DNA of 64,000 nucleotides from Tubulanus polymorphus (lineage: Eukaryota > Nemertea > Palaeonemertea > Tubulaniformes > Tubulanidae), in the NCBI RefSeq assembly GCF_964204645.1, contig NC_134029.1:2861001-2925000 (forward strand). Reading direction: 5' to 3'. The position numbers were made by a program, and so were the translations under genes. Of this stretch, positions 1-35,400 are shown piece after piece. The notes beneath the pieces were generated by a model, which saw only the letters and a program-made list of their open reading frames with translations, was not told the origin of the DNA and did not search any database. The first letter of the stretch is position 1. Each line of letters starts with the position of its first letter.

Positions 1-579
1 CGTTTTTTCCTGTATGTTACGTATCGATTTTTTTAAGGATTCATCCCCAGGATTAACTTTAAAAAAAAAAACTCTCTCAAAAATATGCGAGATGTTGCGT
101 TCAAACTATCATGTAAATTAGAGCTATGCTTAAGGTTGAAGGCTTGTAAGATAAGAAAAAAAATTACAAAAATCTTCTAGAATGAATCTTTTTATCATCA
201 ACCAATTGTACTTTTCTACTTAAAATTTCTATAGCCATGGTCTGTGTATGTCTTGGGTGAAGTTAATTTATTTCTCGCGAGGAGATTAGTACTGACAATG
301 TAGGGTTTTTATATGAACGAAGTTATGTCCATTTGCTGAGTACTGTCCCCATGCTCTGTTACCCTCGCGTATAATTCCTAAATCCGACCGACGTCACAGG
401 ACATCAAACTGACCAGAACACATTTAACATACTTGACAGTACAGTAACGGACAGAACGCGTCCACACCCGAACCTGCGCGCACCAAACACAACGACCCAT
501 AAGGCTTTTTCTCGCCGTGAAATCGGTAGTTTTTCTACCGGAATATTCGTACATTTTAAAGAAAAGATCCATAAACAAC
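1..579. other. Upstream region of the collagen gene, no gene seen
   Basis: AT-rich sequence ahead of the first coding exon of the collagen gene. I find no convincing splice-bounded coding exon, RNA gene or clear TATA box. The short open frames on both strands have no recognisable domain. The stretch just before 580 presumably holds the 5' untranslated region and core promoter, which is inference from position only. Confidence 0.4.
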
Positions 580-21199
<20,620 letters not shown>

Positions 21200-21810
21200 T
21201 AGAAATACAGCGGTTAGAATTAGAAATATTCTCTCGTGAAATTAAATTAATCAGTTACAGTATTAATCTTATACACGTAAAAACCAGTATTTAAAGTAAA
21301 CGTATCTTCGACTATAGCTACGTTATACTGTAGAACAAGTAAAAATACACATTCTATTAAGTAGTATATATGATGTATTACAATATTATATTTCGTTTTT
21401 TTTTTTCGTTGAAATCATAGTCTACTTAATAAGCTACGAATGAAAAGGAATTAATTTGTAATATTATCTAGTCATGTGTATATGAAACGCTGATCGCGGT
21501 GGTGACTGTAGAAGCACAGTAACTCCGTCAGAATGAGACGACTTGCTAGTTGCGAACGCTGTGATATTACAATTAATTGGTTGATCGAATCTCGTGATGA
21601 GATGAGACCGAAATGAATAGATATGAATATACATATTATATGAATTGTGATTCGATTATTTATACATAATACGTTATATAATTTATCCCTTTATTCTTGT
21701 ACTGTCAATTATTTATAGGTTATCATTATTATTATTATTACATTTTTGGGTTTGGCACAAATTACTATCGTTATTAATGTTATCAGAAATTCGTATTATA
21801 TTTTTCTGCA

Positions 21811-21856
21811 AATAAAGCGTATTTTTCTATTTATGAAACAAGTGAAAAAAAATAAA
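21811..21856 (+). terminator. Polyadenylation signals of the collagen gene
   Basis: AATAAA occurs at 21811-21816 and again at 21851-21856, about 0.6 kb after the stop codon and at the end of an AT-rich 3' untranslated region. Either could direct cleavage. Confidence 0.55.
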
Positions 21857-21859
21857 CAT

Positions 21860-23968
21860 GTTTAAATTCGAAACCTGGAGACAATCGTTCGTTTTCATTT
21901 TCTTTGGGTGCATTTTTACGAATCGTCAATATTAAACCTCTTCCCATCAAGACGATAAATGCGCGTTGTTGAAGTTGCTGACAAAACTCTCGAGCACCTA
22001 CAGGTGAAGATCATCATGTACGACGAACAGTAAGTTCACGTTGATATGATTTTCCGAAGGCGCCTGTGAATATGTAATAAAGACGAGGATTTAGTTTCCA
22101 GCTTAGACATTTTCTGCCACTATTCAAACATTGGTTTCTCGTATATTTCGCGGGGCTAACGATTGATATCAAGGGAAAAACGACGCGTATGATGCGGTAT
22201 TCAATGGGAGTTCTGGGAACTGAAACTGCACTCGTTATTTCATTAAGAAATTTACCGCGATTTACAACTCCCTCATCGTGTTATCAATGATGAATAATGC
22301 ATCGATTGTCATCAACTCGTTTCACGGCGAGTGAAATAAATCAAAGTCATATACGACACGTTGTTAGCTTGATAACTTGTCAAAACATGAGGCTGAAGAT
22401 GAAATTATCTGAGCACGATTCGGCGTTGTTTTTCTTGTATTACGCAGTGAATGATGGAGGCTAATTGAGTTCATTATCTCAACACGTGAGAATCATGATC
22501 AACCGGTGTTCCTGGTGCAACCCGTTCTCAAGGTCTTACTACATGATAAGCCTGAAGGGGTTTGGTACATCGTAAAGGTTATGCACGTGACATCCCATTG
22601 TCATTATGACCGTAAAAATGCAATTGATTAACTGAGTTCAAAGTCATAATTGACGGTCATCTTACGGTCATGTGAGCAAAATGTGTGCAAAAACCATATC
22701 AAAATGATAAGAATTCCACAATGATAACGAAAAAATCAAGTCCGAAAATGACTCCGTGCGGTACGAACGCATCCATACATATCATAGATTGATCATACTT
22801 TGAATCCGTCAAATACCTTATTCATATCTTCAATATGTCTATAATTTGATATTTGAAATTTTATATTCATTTGGACATAAAAATATGTTATAAAATGTAT
22901 ATATACATACATCATTAAAAATCAATATAAACAGATGTAGCATTAAAAGTTTGCAATACATTTATTGCGTTTTGAAATTTTCTAGAAATTGTGACATGAA
23001 AATGAATTTATTTCCACATAAAATACACAACTCCAGAAGCACAGAACATATAAGGAATAATTCCAATGATACAGAAAATCGAACGAGAAACTCTGACAAT
23101 CAGAAACTGAAAGTTCATTGTGACATCATGTCACCCGACTGGTCGCCACACTGACCACTGATTCAATTCAACACAAACTTCTAAACTCTAGTAATCACAA
23201 CAGATTTACCCAGTCTGCCGAATAGATACCTTTTCGGTGGAATGTATTTTTGGTCGATGTATTCACAACATGTCAAATATTCTGAAATTGGCTACAGTAA
23301 AATGATACTAAATGAAATGGATCTTCAATGATTCGTTCTGATCGATTCTAATTGGTTGCCGACCCGTGACAGAATTACAGCAGTAGAAATAGACGTTTCA
23401 GTTTCTGTTCTGTTTTGCGATCTTTTAATGAATAAAACCGATGTGATTCAGACGGAAGGTCAAACCACCATTTCACCTTGCAGACGAAACTATAAAGTAA
23501 CGTTGATGTATTATCAGAATCGTGTTGTGCATGTTTTATGTGGTTTCTCTGTAAGAGATTGATAAATGAAATCAGGATGTTACAGGTGACAAATGGCTCA
23601 TGTTCGCTTCTCTCTCCTCGCTCCTTTCTCCTCTCTGCCATTCTCTTTATAGTGACTGTGCATCTCCCAAACGCAATTACAAGTGCTCAGAAATATACTA
23701 CAGAAAAATAGATGCACATCAGATTGACGACGTTGTGTGTCGGTGTCGACAGAAGCGGATTTTTCATGTGATTCGCACCGTTCAAACCGATGAGGCTAAG
23801 ATGTTATCGGGATAATAATTTACACGGATATCGAACATTGTTACATCCGACCATAAAATGTGTTCTCATCTATAACGAAACAGTGTCAGTTATTAGTGTT
23901 AGTTTCATATACTTGGAATTCACGAGAATTTGGTAAATTGATAAACAACGCTCTAGGATTCAACTAAA
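21860..23968. other. Intergenic region between the collagen and RXFP genes
   Basis: No gene is supported here. A degenerate copy of the intron-1 foldback arm lies at about 22709-22753 (CACAATGATAACGAAAAA then AGTCCGAAAA). The open frames at 22951-23154, 23356-23562 and 23600-23815 have no domain, no splice support and biased composition. The 5' untranslated region and promoter of the receptor gene should lie just before 23969. Confidence 0.4.
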
Positions 23969-26497
23969 ATGTGGTGCGTTTCGTATGCCATCGTTTTTGC
24001 TTCGATCATTTGTTTTCATCAAGGTTAGTATCAGTTTTCTTCTCGTATCATCGTTTGGTTGTTCCATTTTTCATAATCATCACATGAAAACCATTAATAA
24101 TATAACACGATCATTTCTTATCTATGGGAAAAGACGACGACTTATTGTTGCTAATTTGCCACGAGGATGCAGTTGTTGGACCATGCATAGGCCACTTTGA
24201 TACCAAGGTCTATTGTCCACGCAGATTGAAGGTTCACCATTCGATATACCTCGAGTTTATTAGGTTGAAACCCATGGGAAAAAAATTAAGTAACTAATTA
24301 CAGCTCGTAATTTGAAATAGACAATACCGAAGTCCTCAGTTTAAAAACAAATTCTTATCTCGTGATTCTTAATTCAAACCAAAAACTGTGCAACGGTTTT
24401 TTAGTTTTTGAGCGAAATAAAACAGAGGGAATTTAGAAGGTACCGGTATCAAATAACGACTAAATCTGAAACAAGGTGAACGAATTACGTTCTCGTTTTG
24501 GGCATCGATTTATCGTTTGAATATATGATGAACTGGCCCGCGGTATAGATGTATTTTCGAAGGAATATTTGCAGTATTTTCAGTAGCTGAGGGATTTCTA
24601 ATGCGAAATAGCAGTAATATAAGTGGACGTGTAGGCGACAGCGGTGTTAAACGAACGTGCAAGAAAGGAACTTTCCCCTGTAATAGAATTACCGAATGTA
24701 TCCCACAAAGAATGATTTGCGATGGTCGATTTGATTGCGAAGACGGTTCAGACGAGACTAACTGCGGTAAGAACAACAGTTGTATGCTTCATTATGCCGC
24801 ATTTCGTTTAAACTGTAAAGATCGATATCATTCTGGACAAACATATATATTTTCAACAAACTCTGGACTGCTGAACCCTGTACCCCTGTTAGACCATTGC
24901 GCCACGATTGCATGATTATCATATCATACTTTTGGGTGACTTGTAGGTAATCAGGAAAAAATATTGATTTTAAGAGTCGGATAAACAGTTCATATAATTG
25001 CTAACAAAAGAAACTAGCTCTATAGAACTTGGTCCACATCTGAATGTAGTGTTATCCATTTAAATGGTTATCTCTAGAGCTCATCAATAATCTGAAGATT
25101 GTATCGATTTATACACAAGCGCTGTAACTATAATCATCATCCGATCCCTTCCTGACTCCCGTAGCTCACTTACAGAACTGTCGAGTTTTAAGGTCATTGG
25201 TGATTTATCACCATCCGATAAAAAAAACCTTACACGATTATTTACAATCAAACTAAGAACTCACAGGGCCATTTCCGAGAAAGATCGATTGATCGTTAAT
25301 TAACATCGGTGGTGACAAAATTCCAAATTCTAAGATGAATATTCGTTTGACAACCGTTGAAACCCCTTTCAGCGACTGACCTGCTGAACCCTATACCCCC
25401 TTGTATTCTAAAGGCGGGCGTAGGTCGGCCTTGCGACGGCTTGCGACTCACTGCGACGCGATCCACTGCGACCGCCAGCGACGATCGCGTCGCAACGACT
25501 CACCGACCAACGCTACGTACCTTGCGACTGCCAGCGACGGGTTACGACTGGCAGCGAGTCGCACATGTTCTACTTTCTGCGACGCGACGCGACCGTCGCA
25601 ACCGACCTACGCGCTCTTGCCACTGGGAGCAACTAGTCGCACACAGTCGCTGGAAATCTCATCGCAACCGACTTATTTGTGACGCAACGCGAAGATCGCG
25701 TCGCGTCGCGAGGTCGACCTACGCCCGGCTTAAGACCCCTATGATTATCAAACATATACATTACATTTCTGGGTGACTTGTAGGTGATCAGTACGATCTG
25801 GACTATTGGAACAGACGCTTCGAAAAACGACCTGATTCGGATAGAAATGAAGAACTCGGAGGTTGCTGTAAGTCCAATTCTGATTTACAATCTGAATTTG
25901 AATTGATCGAGGCAATCACTGTTACATGTGACTTGAATGTTCCCATTTACTTTCATCAAACTCGGACAGGTTTTCCAGCGCATCACCAGCAAGGTGCGCG
26001 ACGAGCTTTTGCAACTCAATGAGTTCCTTTCCGTTGAATTTTGATTGCCTCCAAAGCTGATACTTATTCTAGATTTTGAGCTATATTTCTTTGAGAGAGA
26101 CATACGTCTTATTGGCATAATTCTTCGGTCTGATCACTGAATACATAAACTGTGGGAGAGTGCACTGTACAAGAATAGTAATCACATTGCTATAAAACCA
26201 ACAAATCCCTACCACCAAACACCATACCGTCCCAACGTTTCATCGCTACCGGAACATTATATTTATCATCTATACACCCTACCATCGAGTGTTCTGCAAA
26301 TTGCTGCTTTTACGTTCTCTTGAGACGTGTTTTAGGTCTTGTCAAGTTCCAGCGCTTTGATCTAATACTACTCTGTATTTTCTTGCAGTGTTGGATCCTA
26401 TTCCGTCGGGGTGTACCTGCAAACAGACGCGATTATACTGCTTTGGTTTGAATCTTCGCGACGTTCCGTCTGATATTCCCGCAGCTACGACTGTCCT
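23969..26497 (+). CDS. RXFP: RXFP exons 1-4: signal peptide, LDLa module, linker, LRR cap
   Basis: Exon 1 encodes the signal peptide MWCVSYAIVFASIICFHQ. Exon 2 carries the LDLa module with the calcium-site signature CDGRFDCEDGSDE and six cysteines. Exon 3 (25784-25867) gives an acidic/aromatic linker with the DLDYWNRRFEK sequence, comparable to the linker that binds relaxin in RXFP1. Exon 4 has the N-terminal LRR cap cysteines (CTCKQTRLYC). In vertebrate RXFP1/2 the LDLa module is needed for receptor activation; conservation of the calcium residues suggests the same here. Exon 4 ends in phase 2 and joins directly to 28970 (TV-L-DLSNNYIS), skipping the nested GPCR gene. Confidence 0.9.
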
Positions 26498-29400
26498 GTA
26501 AGCAAACCGTTCTCTTCTCGTCTGTCAGTACTTTGAACGAGTGGATTGTAGACCAAAAAATAATTATACTTTATCAAAGCAAAACGTATGTTTTTTATCA
26601 GAATGATACGTGTGTTCGATCAAACGATATCCATGTAAATTCAGGTACTAGTTACCGTTGAATCCGGTGCTTAGTCCAATTATTCCTCAAAATGTCTGTC
26701 ATTTTTGTGGTTACTTAAAGTTTATTTCACTAAATTTCTACAACAGATCCTCGTACAGAAATATTCACGGATTTCTCGTCCCAGTAAAAGATATATATAA
26801 AAATTCACAACATAGTTACACATTTGGAACTGATAGAATATTTCGAAAAGAAATTCTTTCTGTTCCGTGGGGATCGGTAAGAATACAGTAATAGTGGTTG
26901 GGAGCGTGAACACTGCAAATACAAGTGAAACTGTTACAAGCATTATTGTCGTACGTTTTGCTTTCGTAGTTTTCTTATCAGACGAGACCATTTCAGAACC
27001 CCTGAATAACTGAAGTATTATAACAGAATTTGATGTGATAATCAAACATAAAGGTATAATATAAACGTGGATAACAACCGTCATGAAAAATATAGATTGT
27101 TGATATATCTCATAATAGCATCTGAACAACTGGTCCGAAAAATGCATTATTACCACTGAGGGAATACCTATTATCAATGCGTTTACTATGAACATAATAA
27201 CAATGACACATCGAACAAATTTAGGTGTACATATCAAACGAGATGTGAACGGGAAGAGAACAACTGCCGCACGTTCTAGAGATATCGCTACTATTAACCA
27301 CGAACTGCAACCGGCCATAGTTAGCATCACAAATTCATAAATTTGACAACTAATCAGGGAATTAATCGCAAGACCGATGTCTAGACGCCGAAGAACAAAC
27401 TGTAAAACTGGCATCAGGGTAAAATTGATACAAAACACAAAATCGCTGACTGACAAAACGATAAGATAGTTTGCGTAAGATGAATTGCGAAATCTGCGAC
27501 TAATCATTATCATAAACGTAGCAGAATTTCCAAAGGCTCCGAACACGAGCAAAACAGGTAGAATGACCATTGACAGTGTACGATAGAATCCAGACTTATT
27601 TTCCACAGACATGAGGACCATGTAACTGTTGTAAGAAGGACCGATCTGAATGTGAGTAAGATTCATGCTTCACTAGAAAAAACTCGTCTTTTCTCGTGTT
27701 TTGGCTTAATTCGCAGGATATGATTATAAAGTCTCATCTTAGACAGGCATTCATCTTTTGAAATAGTCTGAACTGAAAACTATTTGTCTTTGATAATTAA
27801 CAAATCAATTCACAGCACAACTCTCTAACGCAATATTAGATGTGTATTGTGTATCATTCAATTATTGTACGGTATAGTAAGTATTTTAGAATGATATAAT
27901 CTAATGAAAATTCGATAAAAGATTCACACTGAATCAGCATCAACGGTAGAATACGGTAGTAAACGGACAATAGATCGACAAAAATGACAATTAACGTGAC
28001 TTGAACGTTAACTGTCGCACGCTCTTAAGATCACATGAGCGTTTTTGGCCGGGACCAACTTTGGCCCGAGCCAGATTAGGCCCGTGCTCATCGTTCACTT
28101 TGCTCCCAATGGTGCCAAATGTGCCTGTTTGGCACGGACCAGATTAACCCCGACTAAAGAGATTCGTGTCAAGTTTAGCATGGGTCAAGTTATTCCGTGT
28201 AAATGTTAATTGGTTTTGGAAGTGAGTCAACTCGCTCCCCACAGCGTCGTTTAGATAACCAATGAGAGGTTACCCCGAAAATACGCTCGAAATTAAGCAC
28301 GGGCCAAATTCGACTCGCGTCTGGTTCAGACCAATTTGACCCGGGATAGATAGCCTGTGTGAACGCGGTTTGTAGCTACTATTAGCTAGTGGCACCCATT
28401 GAAAATATCAACAACGTTTTAATTGTTGCGCAGATCTTTCTCTCGACCGAAGTTCATGTTATAAGAACAGCAGGTGTTTTTTATGATCATTTGAATGATT
28501 TGGCGGCGTTCGCTATTGATTTCACAGTGACACTAATGAAGGAACATAATACTTAACGGTTCCGTGCGGGAAAAACGCATCATAAAACTCTAAATCATCT
28601 CGCAGCTACGGGTTATCTTTTCATGGTATGATATCGGTATAACAATATGATTCATGTGATAGGAGACGAGGGTCTGCGGCTTCAAAGTCGTTTGATATTA
28701 TTTACAAAATGTCAGCGAAAGCAATATGCGTCATTCTGGAAGAAAAGGGACTATTTTTCCATAAAATCTAGGCTTAAAATGTAGAATGAGATGCCATGTA
28801 GATGTCTATCTCACACATTGATGTGAACAGCTAATCCAAAAAAAGCCAAACTTTAACCATGACCTTCAGTTGGTATATCTTCACATCTTCTAAGAAACAT
28901 CTATTCTCGTTTCGATGATCAAACAGATCTCGGTGGTTTATAATCCGACATTTCGACTTTTCTTTCCAGAGATTTGTCAAACAACTATATCTCGCAATTG
29001 CGCACTCGTCACTTCCGCCACCTGATTAATTTAGAGAAATTGTAAGTTGAATTTAAATTGCACGTCGTGTCGAACTACTGTCGAAGCACGAGGTAAAAAA
29101 AGGCAGAATTTGATGAATACGAATAAAATTAAAGTGACAAGACCTGTGAGGCTCGTACTGAATTAATGGTTACCGGGTTTCTCTTTCCGTGGCGTGTTTT
29201 ATAGGTTTGTAACGGCGAATGGTTTACGTGCGATCGAATCGTTAACGTTCGAGAACAACTCGAAGTTGAAACAACTGTAAGTTGTTCGTATGTTAGAATT
29301 TATTCAAATATCGAGAATTTGAAAAACTAGAAATTACCGTGTATATAGTCATAGTTTTCAATTCGATAAGAAAACTAATTAGATAAAAAATACCAACGAT

Positions 29401-32400
29401 AAAATTCTTTATCCAACAAAATGTATTGAAATAAAACCACGACGTTTATTGAAAATATTTCAATAGATTGTTTGATAGATAGAAAATTTAATCGTGGGAT
29501 TTTTTCATTTATCTTCAGTTGACACGGATTAGAATGTTTTATTCGACAAAGCCGACAACTATTGACGACACTAAATCTGTTTCACTGATGTTTCGGATGA
29601 AATTCGCATCTTCACAGATTTATTTGAAATGATTAAACTTTGAATATAAATTCAGATAAGTCTCTGAAGATGGTTAGATGTATTCTACTTTAAACCTCAG
29701 TGTAACAGATTTCTAGTCGTTGATCGTCAATAGTGTGGGTTTTTCTGTGTGACTATAATCCAAATTGATTACAACATAAAGTCTTCTCATACATCTAACT
29801 TACTTTCAGAGTTTTGTTCGCGAATAAACTACAGAGATTCGAAAATTGTACATTCTGCGGAAAACACAAACTATCTGAGCTGTAAGTTACCAATTCTATC
29901 GTTTGTTAATTTTGCAAAAGTGTTTCAATGAAATTCTTAACATTTTCATGAGTGAAACTTGCCTCGAACTGGTGGGACGGAAGAAGATATGACAGTTAGT
30001 TCTTATCAGGCGATAAAAATGATATCGGTTTAGCCTTGGATTGATTGACCAATCAATCATTCAGTTAAAGGATTACTTCTTTCAAGGTTTAACATGGCAA
30101 CTTTACCCAGAGAAAGCGCAGTGAGCACGGAGAGCGATAGGGTTGTTATGTACATTATTATTCCAAAAGAACGGTCGTATCAATGGAACTTACATGTAAT
30201 CAATTAAAACCGTAGGTTTTGTTATTCGTAAAGTGTCCGCACCGGAAACCAATATCCTCTTAATTCCCAGCTCTTACTCACATATCTACCGCACGGATCT
30301 CTATGTTCCGGCTGTACACGCTGTGCTTTATCATGATAATTGTTTGGGGATCCGGTGATAAACCAGGACAAGAAAAAAGGGTCGTTTGTACCTGAGCTTA
30401 ATGCCGGAATGTAATGTAATGTAATAAGTCACATGTTTGTTGCATTTGACCGATTTTGGAAATTTCGGTGTCAATATCTATAATGATGATTATACGACTA
30501 ATTAGGCAGGTATCGATTGGACAGATTCTAGAATTCTCCGCTGATGCGTTCATTTCGACCAGAACACACTTTACCTACCTATTCCGGCCGGTAGAGAGTT
30601 GATAATCCGGAATTGATATTCCTAACGTTCACCTGCTTTGGTTTCCTCGATGGGTTTGAATATTTAGTTTTTTCCCGGATACCCTTTAAGGTGCCCGTTA
30701 CATAGCCGTTTCACTCTCTTTTTACGAATTTGCAACCGTGTTTTTCTTTTTACAGAGATTTGACAAAGAACTATTTCATATCGATCGAAAAAAATATGTT
30801 CGACGGTTTGAACGAACTTCAAATATTGTACGTATTTCGAGACACAGATCCAGATATGCTTTTCCTCAATAATTTCCCTTGAAAATCAATCTGAATATCA
30901 CAAAATGCCCGCAGTTATATTTAAATCTTAACGTTATGGAGCTCAAATTCAAAACGGCGTAATTTGAAACTCGTAGATAATGAAACATGGCGCTTCTTTG
31001 TGTTGTATGTTTTGTAATTCAGGAAGATCGAGAATAACGGAATCCGTGAAATTGACGGAGTAGCGTTTAAACCATTAAAATCATTGCGTTATTTGTGAGT
31101 ATATATAATGATGTCTCGTAAAGTCAAGGTTTGATGGTTTGAGTCAACCGTTGCAGAAATAATCTAGAAATAATCAGTCCGTGTATTAATGTTATTTTTG
31201 CACAAATCCGCTCGTCGTTCAATTACATGTTGGATTTGTGAAATAGTCGTCAGAGAGCTCCAATGTACACCGTTTATATGGTGATTGCGTTGTTCAGATC
31301 CACCCCATCTTTTGACATTATTTAAATGACGCTGAGGCTTATTTCTAAGATGTCTCGTTTACTGTAAATCACCTCTATTTCTGGTATAATGGCGGTGAAC
31401 ACACACGGCTTCTGTCGCGTCATTAATACTTGCTCAGCAGGTTATATTACCAGCAATGTACCAGCAATCCTCAACCACCTCGATAACAATTAACAAAACA
31501 CATAAAGACATCACAGTCAGTCAGCTGCAATCCTGTCTCCTCAATTGGGAATAGTCCTTAAAGACTTGTCATTAATTCTAATCTAACGATAAAATCCCTT
31601 TGATAGGTTAACTTAAATGTTAAAATAGTTACGGCGAATCGGTCAACAACAAATTTAGGTAGAAGTTTATCATGGTAAGATATAAGAAATGGCCTTAAAA
31701 CGTTCGTTCTAAAGTCTTCTGGTACCATCGTTTGACTCGAAGGTCAAGGCTACGAATTACCCGTCCTTGATGCCACAAACCCGTCAGAAACATGGCGATA
31801 TTTTTCTCTATACTGTACGAATTTGTTTTCAGATATCTCGGGTTTAATTTCATCGAAAGGATTACGTTGTATTCATTCGTTTATCTGACACAACTTCACT
31901 CACTGTAAGCATTAAATAATATGACCAATGCATTCTACAAAAATAATCTTTCAGTGAAAACCTCGCACAGCATAAAGAACGAGTCACTCCAAATTTTATC
32001 AATTCACAAATAGAATCAATGTTTTATGTGTTTTCTTCTGATAGATATTTGGATAGCAATCGAATACGTTCTATATCCGATGGTGCATTACGTCATCAAA
32101 AACGGCTGCGCATTCTGTAAGTCAAGAAATGGTTCGATCAGTCGCCAACGCTTGCTTGTCCCTCTCATTCGGCTCGCTTGATACGGCCCTTGCAGTAAAT
32201 AAGGCGTTGTTCCCGACTGCCTCTCTATACAAACCAAAATATCGACATAACGTTTGAAATTGTCTCTTTTCTATCTGGCTTATCAATGAAAGGTTATATT
32301 AATCCTTTGCGTTGGGTATTTGAGTTAAAACAGCTACATCTTTTCCTGCTACGAATATTAACAATATCCAACAATCCTCTTGACGACTGGTGAGGGAAAG

Positions 32401-35400
32401 GCAGCGTCTAAGTAGATAATAGCTTTGACAATAACTTTGATCCATCATCTGACCGAATCGCATAAATTCCATGATCCATTTCAGTGATACGTGTGGTCGC
32501 CATAGTTTCTATAATGTGTACCAATTCACAGGAGGCAATAAAAAAAAGCTAAAAAATGTATCATGCTTATTTTCTATTGATTTATTCTTTAAATGATAGA
32601 GGCCTGGCAAATAACAAACTGACAAAAATCAGAGCAAATTCGTTTACTGGATTGGTCAATATCAGGAATATGTGAGTATCGATTGTTGAGAAACTATTTC
32701 GTTTAAAACTAACTGAATACGTGTAAATATGTTTCTAATTGATAGGAATTTATGGAAAAATTCAATTAGAGACATTGAATCCGGTGCATTCAACGAAACA
32801 GTTTCATTAGTCACGCTGTAAGTTAAGATGCTTTACTGTGCTAAGTATGGTGGCTGATTCGGGCCACGTTGGAAAAAATGTAACATTCAAGCCCCAGTTA
32901 AACAGTTTTCACTTTTCGCCACTTTGTAAAATGGAAAAAATTTGTGGCGATCGAATGTCATGTTATTATTTTAAATATGGCCCGAATTATCCACCACAGT
33001 ATGCCTACGCTTTACTATAACGTATAAGCATTGGTGAAATTGAAATCTTAAAAAATCTAAGCATCCTTAGTTCAACGGTACATGTATAATCTAAAGCTCC
33101 AGTGATAATCATTCTACAATTATGTATATTCAAGTGCTGTACGTTATAAATGATAAACTCCTAAAATATCGCCACAACGTATGGTCATTAAATGTCAATT
33201 ATTCTTCCCATTATTTTTTCCCGTCGACAGAACTCTGCAAGATAATTACATCAGATCTTTGCCCTACGGTTTGTTCAGCTGCTGTAAAAACCTCACTTAT
33301 ATGTAAGTAATCGATAACTGGTAATACCATGTTCCTCGTATCATTCTTATAAACGAGTATTTATAGACTTATACTTATCAAAACATACTTCAGGTCACGA
33401 TTGCGCACACCAGTTATCATTTAAGTAAGGTCTAATACCTTCTTAAAAACACTGAAATGTTGTAGATTTATTCTAAGACGATTAAGATTGAAATAGGAAT
33501 TCTTCGACTCATGATGATCACATTGATTTGTAGACTGACATTTTCAGGGCGCCACCGCACCTTGTTCTAGTATCGCCCGCACAAGGAAATGTACACGATG
33601 CGGGATCAGCAACACCGTGTCTGTTGTAATTCGTGCCGCAGTAGCAAAATACGCCCATCAATCCACTATAAGGCTTACCTGAAAACATAAGCTGCCAAGA
33701 TTCGAAAACAATTGAAAGTTTGAATAGACTGAGTTTCTCTTTTTTATTTATTCATCAATTTCTTCATGTGAATAGTTATATTACCTTTGCCTCGACACAC
33801 TCCCATGCAATATTTCGGTGAAATGGCACTGTTAGACAATCTCAATTCTAAACCCCTTTCACTAGCTGGCATATCTATGTTATTGTAACATCCGACATAA
33901 CGAACTGAAAACCAAATAGCAAACCATCTGCTTTTATACCTTGTAGGCGTTACAAGAAATTTGCAAGTTTTTAACTTGCATATGATTACAAAAATGAGAA
34001 AGGTTCGTTTGAATTGATATATTAAAACTTGCAAGGATTCGTGTTAATCAGCCAATTGAATTATTTGGCAGTTTATAATAGTTAGAATAGATACTTTTTT
34101 AGTGATTTCTGATTTTCTGAGGGGTAGTCAAATGTGTATTGCCAAAATAGTAAATCTTTCCAGCGACACACACTTACCCTTAGCCCATACTATCCTCGTT
34201 GTAGTTGATGGATCCGGAATGTCATATTTTTCATTCTGGGTGAAGCCACTGTACAGCGAACACAGGTTTGCTGCAGGATTCGAACAGTTCTGCATTTTAT
34301 CAAATGTAAAACCGTCACATTTCGGCTCAAGGTCACACGTCATTGCGCACACCATCCAGTCGGATGTTTTGATGATCGAAATTGGTTTAAAGTAGTCTGC
34401 AATCGCCTGCAATTTATACTCACTCGAAACGGAAGAGCTGTCGATGCCTTCGGACAAAGACAGCACCACCAGAACTAAACCAATACCGGATACAAACATT
34501 CTATGTATATCTTTAATGTGAATCTGTGCGCAGATTTCAAACCTAGAATGATAAGATTCATCATTCCTAGAATGATTCTGGTTCATTTTCGATCATCAAA
34601 CCGTTGTGATATGGAATGGAATTCGTAAAGATGCACGAACAGATAGAAAGCAATAAACAGGACACTTAAGTTGTCCAAATAAATGTATATGGTTCGTCTC
34701 ACAGAATGTTGATCTTTTGATTTTATCTACTTACTGAATATAATGGTCCTTTCTGTAAGGTGCGTTTCAAACTACGGAGGCTACTGTTTCCAACAACCCA
34801 TTCTCTTCCAAACTAATTCAGGAAAATAAAATATGCATACAGAAGCAATTGAAAACGTGACCGCATAAAAGACAACCAAAAAGCTAATAAAAAAATCGAT
34901 GCAGTAGATTTTTTTTTCATTTTCAATTATCTCTAAACATCAGTCAAATGAAGTCATGCTCAAACATTGGAAATTATTATAAAAACTATAATTTTCTTTT
35001 GCAGCTATTTCGACGATTTCAATCTGTGCGTCTACGCGCTGCAGGTTCGGGTATGTGATCCAAAAGGCGATGGTTTATCGAGCTACGAGAATCTACTTGC
35101 GAACATATTCCTGCGTGTCAGCGTTTGGATTGTCGCCATATTGGCTTGTTTCGGGAATCTGACAGTTTTACTCAGTCGTTTCTTCGAGAAAGAGACGAAT
35201 AAAATGCATTCCTTGTTTATCAAAAATCTCGCCTTTGCCGACATGTTGATGGGAGTATATTTGTTGATAATAGCTATTTACGATGTGAAATATCGCAGTA
35301 ACTATATCGTACATGAACACGAATGGCGACATAGCTGGCAATGTCACCTTTGCGGAGTGATATCGACCTTGAGTTCAGAGGTCAGCGTGTTGATACTGTC

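Noticed and set aside
25357-25776. Arg-rich open frames over the GCGAC block
   Set aside because: Composition reflects the GC-rich foldback repeat, not a protein.
26645-26891. Possible RXFP exon after the acceptor-like TTCAG at 26644
   Set aside because: It meets stop codons in the phase set by exon 4, and exon 4 joins perfectly to 28970; this stretch overlaps the nested GPCR 3' end.
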